A stretch of 64,000 bases of DNA, taken from Halogeometricum sp. S1BR25-6. Lineage in GTDB: Archaea; Halobacteriota; Halobacteria; Halobacteriales; Haloferacaceae. The position numbers were made by a program, and so were the translations under genes. Position 1 is the first letter of the stretch; each line of letters begins with the position of its first letter. Where the stretch lies: NCBI RefSeq assembly GCF_031624495.1, contig NZ_JAMQOP010000004.1, positions 1-64,000 of the forward strand. The letters are read 5' to 3'. The notes beneath the pieces were generated by a model. That model was not told the origin of the DNA and made no database searches. It was given only the letters and a program-made list of their open reading frames with translations. Below, in pieces: positions 34,871 to 43,687 of this stretch.

Positions 34871-34885
34871 CACGATTAATTCGTG
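34871..34885. promoter_or_regulatory. Inverted repeat CACGA-TTAAT-TCGTG at the alcohol dehydrogenase promoter
   Basis: Perfect 5-nt arms surround an AT core 11-25 nt upstream of the dehydrogenase start. A similar AT-centred repeat precedes the aldehyde dehydrogenase (41680-41697). It may be a repressor site covering the transcription start. Confidence 0.45.
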
Positions 34886-35000
34886 AGATTACACGTATAC
34901 CTTCCGGTACGGTGACTCGGGTCCCGTTCAGTTCGACTCGCCGACCCGTCCTCTCGCGTCCCGCATCCTTTTCTACGGGGGCATCGACAGACGAGTAACG

Positions 35001-36176
35001 ATGAGTGAGGCGTACATCGTCGGGGCCGGGCAGTCGCCGTTCGGGTCCTTTCCGGAGGAGACGTACCGTTCGCTGTTCGACACTGCGTTCGACCGGACGC
35101 TTTCGAGCGTCGACGGCGGCGTTGACGCGGCGGACATCGAGGAGGCGTTCCTCGGAACGCTCGGCGTCGGCGGCCGACAGATCGGATTGAGCGGACCGGC
35201 CGTCACCGAACACGTGGGACTGCACGGCATCCCGACGACGCGCGTCGAGAACGCCTGCGCGTCAAGCGGTTACGCGCTCAGAAACGCTGTCGCAACGGTC
35301 CGCGCGGGGATGGCCGACGTCGTCCTCGCGGGCGGCTACGAGGTGATGACCGACACGAGTTCGGACAACACGAAGTGGTGGCTCGGCGTCAGCGGCGAGA
35401 CGGAGTGGGAGCGGCTCTCGGGGACGACGTTCGCGGGCGTCTACGCGCAGATGGCGTCGGCCCACATGGACGAACACGGCACGACGGTCGAGGACCTCTC
35501 GCGCGTCGCCGTGAAGAACCACGCGAACGGCGCGCAGAACCCCGACGCGCACCTCGGCTTCGAGTGCTCGCTCGAAGACGCGGTGAACGCCCCCGAGGTG
35601 GCGGACCCCCTCAACCTGTATCACTGCTGTCCGACGACCGACGGCGCGAGTGCGGTCCTCGTGGCGAGCGAGGACGTCGCCTTCGACCTGACGGACGACC
35701 CGATTCGAGTCGCTGGCGTCGGCGCCGCGAGCGGTCGCGTCGGCCTCTTCCAGCGACCCTCGCTCACCTCCATCCCGGCGACGCAGACGGCCGCCGAGCG
35801 AGCCTACGAGATGGCGGGCGTCGGCCCCGAAGACCTCGACTTCGCGGAGGTGCACGACTGCTTCGCCATCGCGGAACTGCTCGCCTACGAGGATTTGGGA
35901 TTCTGCGACCCCGGAGAGGCCGGTCGGCTCCTCCGCGAGGGGCGGACCGACTCCGACGGCGACCTGCCCGTGAACACCTCGGGCGGGTTGAAGTCGAAGG
36001 GTCACCCCATCGGCGCGACGGGCACCGGACAGGTCGTCGAGGCGTTCAAGCAACTCCGCGGGAAGGCGTCGGTGCAGACGGACGACCCCGTCCGCGGGCT
36101 GACCCACAACGTCGGCGGGTCGGGCGGCGGCGTCACCGTCCACGTGTTCGAGCGGAGTTCGGAGGTGGAGCCGTGA
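35001..36176 (+). CDS. Thiolase family protein (SCP2/acetyl-CoA acetyltransferase type)
   Basis: This thiolase-fold protein has 391 residues. The nucleophile Cys is in RVENACASSGYALR and the His in KSKGHPIGATGTGQV. The C-terminal loop reads HNVGGSGGGVTVHVFE, without the second Cys of classical thiolases, as in the archaeal and SCP2-type group. Such thiolases work with a DUF35 zinc-ribbon protein, and here the next gene, overlapping by GTGA, ends in a DUF35 domain. It could carry out the final thiolytic step of ring-derived beta-oxidation, or acetoacetyl-CoA chemistry. Confidence 0.9.
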   Translation: MSEAYIVGAGQSPFGSFPEETYRSLFDTAFDRTLSSVDGGVDAADIEEAFLGTLGVGGRQIGLSGPAVTEHVGLHGIPTTRVENACASSGYALRNAVATVRAGMADVVLAGGYEVMTDTSSDNTKWWLGVSGETEWERLSGTTFAGVYAQMASAHMDEHGTTVEDLSRVAVKNHANGAQNPDAHLGFECSLEDAVNAPEVADPLNLYHCCPTTDGASAVLVASEDVAFDLTDDPIRVAGVGAASGRVGLFQRPSLTSIPATQTAAERAYEMAGVGPEDLDFAEVHDCFAIAELLAYEDLGFCDPGEAGRLLREGRTDSDGDLPVNTSGGLKSKGHPIGATGTGQVVEAFKQLRGKASVQTDDPVRGLTHNVGGSGGGVTVHVFERSSEVEP

Positions 36177-37594
36177 GCGACCGCGGCATCGCCGCGGCGG
36201 GCGTCTCCGTCCCGCGCGGCCGCGTGAGCGCCGACGAGGTGGCCGAGGCGTGGGGGACGTTCGACGGCCGAGGAATCGATTCGACGGCCGTCCCTGCGGG
36301 CGACGAGGACGCGGTGACGATGGCTGTCGCCGCCGCGCGGCGCGCTCTCGACAACGCCGACGCGGACCCCGCGTCGGTCGACGCCGTCGCCCTCGCCACG
36401 ACCACGCCCCCGTTGGCGGAAGAGGAACTCGTCCCCCGACTCGTCCGCGCCCTCAGGCTCCCCCGGAAGACGCGCGCGTGGCATCACGGACAGAGTACGG
36501 CCGCCGGCGCGGACGCCTTGGAGACGGCGCTGAACGCCGAGGGAACCGTACTGGCCGTCGCCGCCGACGCGCCGACCGGTGACCTCGCCGGCGACGACCA
36601 CGCCCTCGGCGCGGGCGCCGCGGCGTTCCTCGTCGACGACGGCGCGTCCGTCTCGTTCGAGGGTGTCGCGGCGGCGACGGACGAGTCGCCGGGCGTCCGC
36701 TTCCGCGAGGCCGACAGCGACGAGGTGACCTCCCTCGACATCACGGGCTACGAACGGGCGGCCGTTCGCGAGACGACGCGGAGTGCGATTGCGGGACTCG
36801 GACTCGACGCCGACGATATCGGGGCCGCGTCGCTCCCTCAGCCGAACGGGTCGATGCCGTACCGCGTCGCCGGCGAGGGCGTCGTCTCGAACGAGGCCGT
36901 CGCCGAGGGCGTCGTGGTCGACCGAATCGGCGACGCCGGAGCGGCGACCGTCCCCATCGGACTGGTCGCCGCGCTGGAGTCCGATACCGACGGCTCGGTC
37001 CTCGCCGCGTTCTTCGGGAGCGGCGGGAGCGGCGTCGCCTTCGCCCTCTCCGGGCGACTCGACACCGCCGAGGCGGCGGCGGTCGACGGCGGCGAAGCGG
37101 TGAGCTACGTCGAGTCGCTCCGCAAGCGGGGGCGCGTCGTAGACGGCGACGTGGCCGGCGGCGGCGCGAACGTCTCGCTGCCGACGTGGCGGCGGACGCT
37201 CGACAGCCGCTACGCGCTGACCGCGGGCCGGTGTCCCGAGTGCGGTTCGCTGTCGTTCCCCGGCGAGGGGGCGTGCGACGACTGTTTCGAGCGGGTCGAA
37301 TTCGAACGAGTTCCCCTCTCCCCCGACGGCACTGTCGCAGCGCGGACCATCATCGGGCAGGGCGGCGCGCCACCGGAGTTCGTCGAACTTCAGGAGCGCG
37401 AGGGGGCGTACGGCGCCGTCCTCGTCCGCGTCGACGCCGCCGACGGGGACGGGTCGGCGCTCATGCCGGCGCAGTTGACCGACTGCGACCCCGAGGAAGT
37501 CGAAGTCGGTGACGCGGTCCGGCGGACGGTCCGGCGCATCTACGTGCAGGAGGGCGTCCCGCGGTACGGCGCGAAGTTCGCGCCGGTCGAGTAG
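36173..37594 (+). CDS. Fusion of degenerate HMG-CoA synthase-like domain with DUF35 zinc-ribbon/OB domain
   Basis: The 473-residue protein starts with GTG at 36173. Residues 1 to about 320 follow the archaeal HMG-CoA synthase fold (MSDRGIAAAGVSVPRGRVS, DADPASVDAVALATTTPP, PQPNGSMPYRVAGEG). The zinc ribbon starts near 354 with CPECGS and CDDC, followed by an OB fold (DGTVAARTIIGQGGAPP, VGDAVRRTVRRIY). The position of the catalytic Cys reads HGQSTAAGADAL (about residues 104-115) with no Cys, and the conserved His before PNG is replaced by Pro. It may therefore be a non-catalytic scaffold for the neighbouring thiolase, joining acyl-CoA channelling and DUF35 functions in one chain. Confidence 0.85.
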   Translation: MSDRGIAAAGVSVPRGRVSADEVAEAWGTFDGRGIDSTAVPAGDEDAVTMAVAAARRALDNADADPASVDAVALATTTPPLAEEELVPRLVRALRLPRKTRAWHHGQSTAAGADALETALNAEGTVLAVAADAPTGDLAGDDHALGAGAAAFLVDDGASVSFEGVAAATDESPGVRFREADSDEVTSLDITGYERAAVRETTRSAIAGLGLDADDIGAASLPQPNGSMPYRVAGEGVVSNEAVAEGVVVDRIGDAGAATVPIGLVAALESDTDGSVLAAFFGSGGSGVAFALSGRLDTAEAAAVDGGEAVSYVESLRKRGRVVDGDVAGGGANVSLPTWRRTLDSRYALTAGRCPECGSLSFPGEGACDDCFERVEFERVPLSPDGTVAARTIIGQGGAPPEFVELQEREGAYGAVLVRVDAADGDGSALMPAQLTDCDPEEVEVGDAVRRTVRRIYVQEGVPRYGAKFAPVE

Positions 37595-37662
37595 TCGGGG
37601 AGGTACCCTCGGGTTGGCCGAGAAGTAGGTTTTTTACGGTTGTCCGACCGTATCGAAAGACG

Positions 37663-38550
37663 ATGAACGTATGCGTACTCGGCGCCGGGACCATGGGTCA
37701 CGGCATCGCGCAGGTGACGGCGACGGCGGGGCACGACGTCCGCCTCCGGGACGTCGAACGAGAGTTCGTCGACGACGGACTCGACGCGATTCGGTCGAAC
37801 CTCGACGGCGGCGTCGAACGGGACAAACTGACTGCTAAGGACGCTGACGCGGCGTTCGACCGAATCCAGGGACACACCGACCTCGCCGAGGCGGTGTCGG
37901 GCGCGGACCTCGTGATAGAGGCCGTCCCCGAGGACATCGACATCAAACAGGAGACGTTTCGGGACGTGGAGGCGCACACCGGAGAAGATACGGTCGTCGC
38001 CTCGAACACGTCGTCGCTGTCGGTGACGGAGATAGCGAGCGTCCTCTCGGACCCCTCGCGGGCGGTCGGACTGCACTTTTTCAACCCGGTTCACATCATG
38101 GGTCTGGTCGAAATCGTCGTCGCCGAGCGGACCGACGAAGCGACGCGCGAGTTCGCCCGCGAGTTCGTCGCCGACATCGACAAGACGGCCGTCGAGGTGA
38201 CCGACTCGCCCGGGTTCGCCTCCTCTCGACTGGGCGTGGCGCTCGGATGCGAAGCGATGCGGATGGTCGAGACTGGTGTGGCGTCGGCAGAAGACATCGA
38301 CGCGGCGATGGAACTCGGTTACCGGCACCCGATGGGACCGCTCGAACTGACCGACGTCGTCGGACTCGACGTCCGCCTCGATATCCTCGAATATCTCCGC
38401 GAGGAGTTGGGTGAGCGGTTCCGGCCGCCGCAGGTGCTCAAGCGGAAGGTGCATGCGGGCAACCTCGGGAAGAAGAGCGGCGAGGGCTTCTACGTCTGGG
38501 AGAACGGCGAGGCGGTCCGGCCCGCCGACGCTCCCGAGGGGGACGAGTGA
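37663..38550 (+). CDS. 3-hydroxyacyl-CoA dehydrogenase
   Basis: This NAD-dependent dehydrogenase of beta-oxidation has 295 residues. The Rossmann motif is GAGTMGHGIAQV, the segment with the catalytic His is GLHFFNPVHIMGLVE, and the C-terminal domain contains MELGYRHPMGPLELTDVVGLD. It is the PaaH/PaaC-type enzyme expected for 3-hydroxyadipyl-CoA oxidation. A T-rich TTTTTTAC about 28 nt upstream may be its TATA element. Its stop overlaps the hydratase start (TGATG). Confidence 0.93.
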   Translation: MNVCVLGAGTMGHGIAQVTATAGHDVRLRDVEREFVDDGLDAIRSNLDGGVERDKLTAKDADAAFDRIQGHTDLAEAVSGADLVIEAVPEDIDIKQETFRDVEAHTGEDTVVASNTSSLSVTEIASVLSDPSRAVGLHFFNPVHIMGLVEIVVAERTDEATREFAREFVADIDKTAVEVTDSPGFASSRLGVALGCEAMRMVETGVASAEDIDAAMELGYRHPMGPLELTDVVGLDVRLDILEYLREELGERFRPPQVLKRKVHAGNLGKKSGEGFYVWENGEAVRPADAPEGDE

Positions 38551-39347
38551 TGACGGCGCCGCACGCCGACGACTGCGAGTCGGTCCGCGTTTCGACGACG
38601 GATCACGTCGTCACCGTCACCATCGACAGACCGGACGCGCGAAACGCGCTGAACGCGCAGGTCAGAACCGAGTTGAAGCGAGTGGTCGAGCGAATCGACG
38701 ACAGCGACGCCCGCGTCGTCGTTCTTACGGGGTCCGACGAGGCGAAGGCGTTCGTCGCGGGCGCGGACGTCTCCGAACTCAGGGAACGAGACACGTTCGA
38801 ACAGCGGGAGGCGAGCCGTCGTCCCCGGGTGTACGAGGCCGTCGCGGACCTCCCCCAACCGGTCGTCGCTCGAATCAACGGCCACGCCCTCGGCGGCGGG
38901 TGCGAACTCGCCCTCGCCTGTGATATCCGCGTCGCCCACGAGCGCGCGAAACTCGGCCAGCCGGAGATAAATCTGGGTCTCATCCCGGGCGGCGGCGGCA
39001 CCCAGCGACTCCCGCGCCTCGTTGGCGAGGGGCAGGCGATGCGCCTGATTCTCACCGGTGAACTCGTCGACGCGCACGAGGCCGCCGACATCGGCCTCGT
39101 CGACATCGTCTGTTCGGACGAGGAGTTCGACGACCGGGTGGACGAACTCGCCGCGTCTATCGCCGCGAAGTCGCCGCTGGCGCTCGAACTCGGGAAAGAG
39201 GCCGTCAAGGTGAGCGGTCGCCTCGGAATCGACGACGGTCTCGACTACGAGGCGAACCTGTTTGTCCAACTGTTCTCGTCCGCGGACAAAGACGAAGGCA
39301 TCGACGCCTTCTTCGAGGAGCGCGACCCCGAGTGGCGCGGGCGGTAG
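38550..39347 (+). CDS. Enoyl-CoA hydratase
   Basis: This crotonase-fold enzyme has 265 residues. The oxyanion hole is in AFVAGADVSEL and GHALGGGCELALACD, and the catalytic Glu region is LGQPEINLGLIPGGGGTQRLP. The C-terminus FFEERDPEWRGR matches true hydratases. Coupled to the 3-hydroxyacyl-CoA dehydrogenase, it fits the PaaF-type step. A GTG one codon earlier (38547) is possible but the ATG is preferred. Confidence 0.92.
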   Translation: MTAPHADDCESVRVSTTDHVVTVTIDRPDARNALNAQVRTELKRVVERIDDSDARVVVLTGSDEAKAFVAGADVSELRERDTFEQREASRRPRVYEAVADLPQPVVARINGHALGGGCELALACDIRVAHERAKLGQPEINLGLIPGGGGTQRLPRLVGEGQAMRLILTGELVDAHEAADIGLVDIVCSDEEFDDRVDELAASIAAKSPLALELGKEAVKVSGRLGIDDGLDYEANLFVQLFSSADKDEGIDAFFEERDPEWRGR

Positions 39348-39366
39348 GCGGTCGCGTCGACGGCCC

Positions 39367-40131
39367 TCACTCGAACTCGGGCCGACGACTCTCCAGAAAG
39401 GCGTTCACCCCCTCTTCGTGGGCGTCCGTGTCGTAGGCGAGCGTCTGCGCTTGCGCCTCGCGTTCGAGGCCGTCGCGCCACGACCGGCCGAGGTTCGCGT
39501 GGATGACCTCCTTCGCCAAGCCGATGCTCTCCGTCGGGCGCTTCGAGAGCGTCTCGACCGTCTCGTCGACGGCCGCGTCGAGTTCGTCGGCGGGGACGAC
39601 GCCGTTGAGCAGACCGAGTTCGTCCGCCTCGGCGGCCGGTATCAGTTTCCCGGTAAACGCGAGTTCCTTCGCGGCGCGGAGACCGACGAGTCGCGAGAGC
39701 GTCACCGTGCCTCCTAAGTCGGGTACGAGGCCGACGTTGACGAACGACGCGGCGAACCGGGCCTCTCCGGTAGCGTAGGCGAAATCGCAGGCGGCGACGA
39801 GCGACAGTCCCGCGCCGGTGGCGTCGCCGTTCACGCGCGCGACGACGGGCACCGGCGCGGTGAGGAGGGCCTCGGCCACGCGGCCCAACGTCTCGCGGAC
39901 CCGTTCGTACGCCTCGTGAGCCGTCTCGTCGCGTTCAGCCATCGCCTCGATGTCACCACCGGCGCAGAACGCGTCGCCGGCGCCCGTCAGCACCGCGGCG
40001 TCGTGCGTCTTCGAGTCCAGTTCCTCGACGGCCGCGGCGAGTTCGCGGGCGGCGTCGGCGGTGAGCGCGTTCTTCACTTCCGGACGGTCGAACGTGAGAC
40101 GGCGCACGCCGTCCGCGTCTTCGATTCGCAT
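39367..40131 (-). CDS. paaG: Enoyl-CoA isomerase, PaaG-like (candidate 1,2-epoxyphenylacetyl-CoA isomerase)
   Basis: This crotonase-fold protein has 254 residues. At the active site it reads NVGLVPDLGGTVTLSRLVG, with Asp rather than the hydratase Glu pair, as in PaaG isomerases that convert the ring epoxide to oxepin-CoA. The oxyanion segments are AFCAGGDIEAM and GDATGAGLSLVAACDF. The start is ATG 40131. It is the gene after the aldehyde dehydrogenase (gap about 75 nt, same strand), the order expected if the dehydrogenase supplies the PaaZ oxidation step. The symbol is a best match, not certain. Confidence 0.75.
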   Translation of the reverse strand: MRIEDADGVRRLTFDRPEVKNALTADAARELAAAVEELDSKTHDAAVLTGAGDAFCAGGDIEAMAERDETAHEAYERVRETLGRVAEALLTAPVPVVARVNGDATGAGLSLVAACDFAYATGEARFAASFVNVGLVPDLGGTVTLSRLVGLRAAKELAFTGKLIPAAEADELGLLNGVVPADELDAAVDETVETLSKRPTESIGLAKEVIHANLGRSWRDGLEREAQAQTLAYDTDAHEEGVNAFLESRRPEFE

Positions 40132-40207
40132 GGCATCGAGTAGGGCGGGGCAGTACAAAACGTTGGCCGGAACACGGTCGGCGTCGGGCGGGCGACTCGG
40201 TCGCCCG

Positions 40208-41659
40208 CTATTCGAGTTTGACGTTGACGTTCTTCGTCTGCGTGTACTCGCCGACGGCTTCGAGCCCCTGTTCGCGGCCGTGTCCGCTCTCTTTCGTCCC
40301 GCCGAACGGCGTCTGCGGGAACGTCACGGGGTACTCGTTGACGCTGACCATCCCGTAGTCGAGCAGGTCGGCGACGCGGTGTGCCCGCGAGAGGTCGTTC
40401 GTCCAGATGCCCGACAGCAGCCCGTACGGGGAGTCGTTGGCGATTTCGAGCGCCTCCTCTTCGTCGGCGAACTCGATGACGACGAGGACGGGGCCGAATA
40501 TCTCTTCGCGGGCGACGGTCATGTCGTTCGTCACGTCGGTGAGAACGGTCGGTTCGACGAAGTAGCCCGTCTCCTTGTCCTCGGGGGCGCCGCCGCCGCA
40601 GGCGACGGTGGCGCCCTCCTTCTTCCCGGTTTCGATGTAGTCGAGTACCGTCTCTCGCTGGTCCTCGCTGACCATCGGTCCCATGCGGCCGTCGTCGTCG
40701 ATACCGGACCCGAGCGGCGTGGACTCGGCGCCCTGCACGACGCGTTCGACCACCTCGTCGGCGACGTCCTCGTGAACGAGGAGGCGCGACCCGGCCCAGC
40801 ACATCTGACCGGCGTTCATGAAGATGCCGTAGTGGACACCCTTAGCGGCGGCGTCGAGGTCCGCGTCGGGGAAGACGAGTTGTGGGCCCTTTCCGCCGAG
40901 TTCGAGCGTCACGCCTGTGACGTTCTGCGCCGCGTCGGCCATGACGCCTTTGCCTATCTCCGTGCTGCCAGTGAAGGCGATGTGCGCCACATCGGGGTGC
41001 TGGGCGAGCGTCGCGCCCGCGCCCGACCCGGACCCGGGGAGGACGTTCACGACGCCGTCGGGAAGTCCGGCCTCCTCGGCTGCGACGCCGTAGTACAGCG
41101 CAGAGAGCGGCGTCTCGCTCGACGGCTTCATCACGGCCGTGTTACCGCACGCGAGTGCGGGGGCGAGCGAGCGTCCGGCGAGTTGGAACGGGTAGTTCCA
41201 CGGGACGATGTGCGCCGTCACGCCGAGGGGTTCGCGCGAGGTGTAGTTCAACCGTTCGCCGGGGACGGGGTTGTGTTCACCGGTCAGTTTGTCGGTCCAT
41301 CCGGCGAAGTACCGGAACGTGTCGATGACCATCTGCACCTCGATGCCCGCCTCGAACGGCGTCTTGCCGTTGTCGTGCGACTCGACGAGCGATATCTCGT
41401 CTTTCCGCTCTTCGATGGCGTCGGCCATCCGTCGCAGGGCCGCCCCCCGGTCGCCGGGGTCCATCTCGCGCCACTCGCTCCCCCGCGCCGCCGCCTCGTG
41501 GGCGGCGTCGACGGCGCGGTTCACGTCGTCGGCGTCAGCCATCGATACGGTGGCGTACTCCGTCTCGGTCGCCGGATCGAGCGTTCGAATCGTCTCGCCG
41601 GACGCCGCGTCCGTCCACTGTCCGTCTACGTACAACTGTGTGGGGCCGCTGTGTTCCAT
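40208..41659 (-). CDS. Aldehyde dehydrogenase
   Basis: This NAD(P)-dependent aldehyde dehydrogenase has 483 residues. The general base Glu is in TLELGGKGPQLVF and the nucleophile Cys in NAGQMCWAGSR. PWNYPFQLAGRSLAPAL and TPFGGTKESGHGREQG are the other family motifs. Possible roles are benzaldehyde-type oxidation after the alcohol dehydrogenase, or the semialdehyde oxidation normally done by the PaaZ N-terminal domain. An 18-nt inverted repeat with an AT core overlaps its likely TATA region. The start is the ATG at 41659. Confidence 0.92.
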   Translation of the reverse strand: MEHSGPTQLYVDGQWTDAASGETIRTLDPATETEYATVSMADADDVNRAVDAAHEAAARGSEWREMDPGDRGAALRRMADAIEERKDEISLVESHDNGKTPFEAGIEVQMVIDTFRYFAGWTDKLTGEHNPVPGERLNYTSREPLGVTAHIVPWNYPFQLAGRSLAPALACGNTAVMKPSSETPLSALYYGVAAEEAGLPDGVVNVLPGSGSGAGATLAQHPDVAHIAFTGSTEIGKGVMADAAQNVTGVTLELGGKGPQLVFPDADLDAAAKGVHYGIFMNAGQMCWAGSRLLVHEDVADEVVERVVQGAESTPLGSGIDDDGRMGPMVSEDQRETVLDYIETGKKEGATVACGGGAPEDKETGYFVEPTVLTDVTNDMTVAREEIFGPVLVVIEFADEEEALEIANDSPYGLLSGIWTNDLSRAHRVADLLDYGMVSVNEYPVTFPQTPFGGTKESGHGREQGLEAVGEYTQTKNVNVKLE

Positions 41660-41679
41660 TCGGTGTCCTCCACGTAGCC

Positions 41680-41697
41680 CGAATTATTAATGATTCG
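41680..41697. promoter_or_regulatory. Near-palindrome CGAAT-8-ATTCG at the aldehyde dehydrogenase promoter
   Basis: The 18-nt element has 5-nt arms and an AT-rich core (TATTAATG) that also looks TATA-like, 21-38 nt before the start codon. It resembles the repeat before the alcohol dehydrogenase at 34871-34885. Confidence 0.4.
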
Positions 41698-42310
41698 TGT
41701 TCCGCGGCGGCGCCGACGGAGACGACGCACGCGCGTTTCTCGCCTTGACGTGCCTTGACGTGCGCGCCGACTGCCCGGGTATTCCCGTGGCGGAGAGGTC
41801 GCTCTACTCTACCAGTTCCCGTTTACGATTCCGTATACGAACTGCGCGTCCGACCGATGTCGTGTCCGTTCCCCGTCTCGCCGCTTCGCAGGACGTCCCC
41901 CCTCACGAGTTCGCTCGCCTCGACTCGCCGCGGCGGAGGAACTCCGATACGACGTTTAAAAGTGGACGATACGGAACCGCGCTCCGATTCGGCTCGTATA
42001 CATATCTGTGTTCAACCGTACAGTCCTTCCTACGTTACAGATTTAGGTTTGTTACGGACTCCGAGCCTGAATGAAAACGGACTGAATCGTTATCAATTAT
42101 TAGAAGCGTAGTTGAATTCCGACTATCCTCTCCCTCCCGGTTTAGCTGTCGCTATTTTGATCCGAACCGGAGATTAAAACGAAGATATGACTTTTCAGGA
42201 CGATTCTATCGCCTATTTTTGGTTACTTTGGGTTAAGTGACACTTCGAGTCGGTCGCGGTGCCCGGAAAAATCTCATTTCTAATATTGATAATAAAGTCC
42301 GTACCTTCAT
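41698..42310. other. Long non-coding gap between divergent genes
   Basis: About 610 nt separate the aldehyde dehydrogenase and transducer genes. No plausible gene was found. The left half is GC-rich with no codon signature; the right half (42080-42300) is AT-rich. TAATATTG at 42281-42288 is centred about 27 nt before the transducer ATG and is its likely TATA box. Confidence 0.6.
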
Positions 42311-43687
42311 ATGGGAATCGTTCGCTCGGTGGGTATGAGCAAGACGGCAACGAGAGACGGTCGGCCGGCCGACGCCGACGCGCTATACACGCCGCCCGCC
42401 GGCGCGACGGAGGGCGAGCGACTCCGCCACGAACGGGACTTCTGGCGCCACCAGTTCGAGCAACTCGTCGACCGCTTCCCCGAACCCGCTATGGTCGTCG
42501 ACGGTCGCGGCGACCTCACCCACTGGAACGACCCGATGGCCGACCTCATCGGACGGTCGGCGGCGGACGTCGTCGGGAAGCCGTCCCGCGAGGTCATCGG
42601 CACCGACGGCATCGAGGAGATACTGGCCGAGACTATCGTTCGGACGGGCAAGGTCATCCGCGAGGACGAGGTCCGCTCGGGAACCGACGCCGACGGTACG
42701 CCGTGGCACGTCAGGGCCGCGGGACAGCCCCTGACGGCGACAGACGGCACCGTCGTCGGCGCGTTCGAGTTCGTCAGCCACGTGACGACGCTGGTCGAGC
42801 AACGCGAGGAGGTCGAACGGGTCGGGAGGCGTATCGAAGAGGAAGTCGAAGGCAGCGTCGAGGAACTGCTCTCGACCTCCCGCCGCGTCGCCGACCGAAG
42901 CCGGGAGATAGACGCCGCCGGCGACGAGCAGGCCGAACACCTGAGTTCGGTGCAGGCTAAGGTCGAATCGCTCAGCGCGACGGTCGAGGAGATAGCCTCC
43001 AGCGCCGACGAGGTCAGTCGCCGGGTTCAGACCGCCGGTGAACGCGCCGAGGCGTCCGAGGACGCCGCCGCGGAGGTGTTAGTGCTGATGCACGAGGTGG
43101 CCGCGGCGAGTCGCGCATTGAGCGACGACCACGAGGAACTCCGGTCGTGGGTGGACGACATCGACTCCATCGTCGACGTCATCGACTCCATCGTCGGTCA
43201 GATCAACCTACTGGCGCTCAACGCCTCTATCGAGGCCGCCCGTGCCGACGTCGAGGGGAACGGTTTCGCCGTCGTCGCCGACGAGATAAAACGGCTCGCC
43301 GACCAGTCGAAGACGGAGGTGAAGGGGGTAGAGACCGTCGTCGCTCGCGTGACTCAGAACACCGCCGGGACGACCGAGAGCGTCGCGGAGACGACCGACC
43401 GCGTCGAACGGGCCGTCGACCGCGTCGAGTCGTTGAGCGACGACCAGAGCGACATCAGAGAGACGGTTCGAGTGGCCTCAACGAGCGTCGACGAGATAGC
43501 GCGCGCGACCGACGAGCAGGCCAACAGCGCCGAGGAAGTCGTCAGCACGCTCAACGCGACGGTCGATGGCGTCGACGTCGTCGTCGACGAGGTGCGGGCG
43601 CTCACCGGAGACAACGAGGAACTGGCTACGCAGGTCGTGGGCATCCGGGACGCGGTGCGCGAACTCGGGACGAGCATCGACCGGTGA
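42311..43687 (+). CDS. Soluble methyl-accepting chemotaxis transducer with PAS domain
   Basis: The 458-residue protein has no membrane segment. It has a PAS domain at about residues 55-165 (PEPAMVVDGRGDLTHWNDPM, GAFEFVSHVTTLV). A long coiled-coil signalling domain follows, with the hairpin tip INLLALNASIEAARA and GFAVVADEIKRLADQSK. It should sense a cytoplasmic signal (ligand, redox or energy state) and control CheA. The ATG at 42311 fits a leaderless start; ATG 42335 (MSKTATRDGR) is an alternative. No che genes are nearby. Confidence 0.92.
   Translation: MGIVRSVGMSKTATRDGRPADADALYTPPAGATEGERLRHERDFWRHQFEQLVDRFPEPAMVVDGRGDLTHWNDPMADLIGRSAADVVGKPSREVIGTDGIEEILAETIVRTGKVIREDEVRSGTDADGTPWHVRAAGQPLTATDGTVVGAFEFVSHVTTLVEQREEVERVGRRIEEEVEGSVEELLSTSRRVADRSREIDAAGDEQAEHLSSVQAKVESLSATVEEIASSADEVSRRVQTAGERAEASEDAAAEVLVLMHEVAAASRALSDDHEELRSWVDDIDSIVDVIDSIVGQINLLALNASIEAARADVEGNGFAVVADEIKRLADQSKTEVKGVETVVARVTQNTAGTTESVAETTDRVERAVDRVESLSDDQSDIRETVRVASTSVDEIARATDEQANSAEEVVSTLNATVDGVDVVVDEVRALTGDNEELATQVVGIRDAVRELGTSIDR

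Noticed and set aside
35375-36172. In-frame N-terminal extension of the HMG-CoA synthase-like fusion into the thiolase gene
   Set aside because: The extension is Arg-rich and overlaps the thiolase in another frame. The GTG at 36173 with a GTGA overlap is the natural start.
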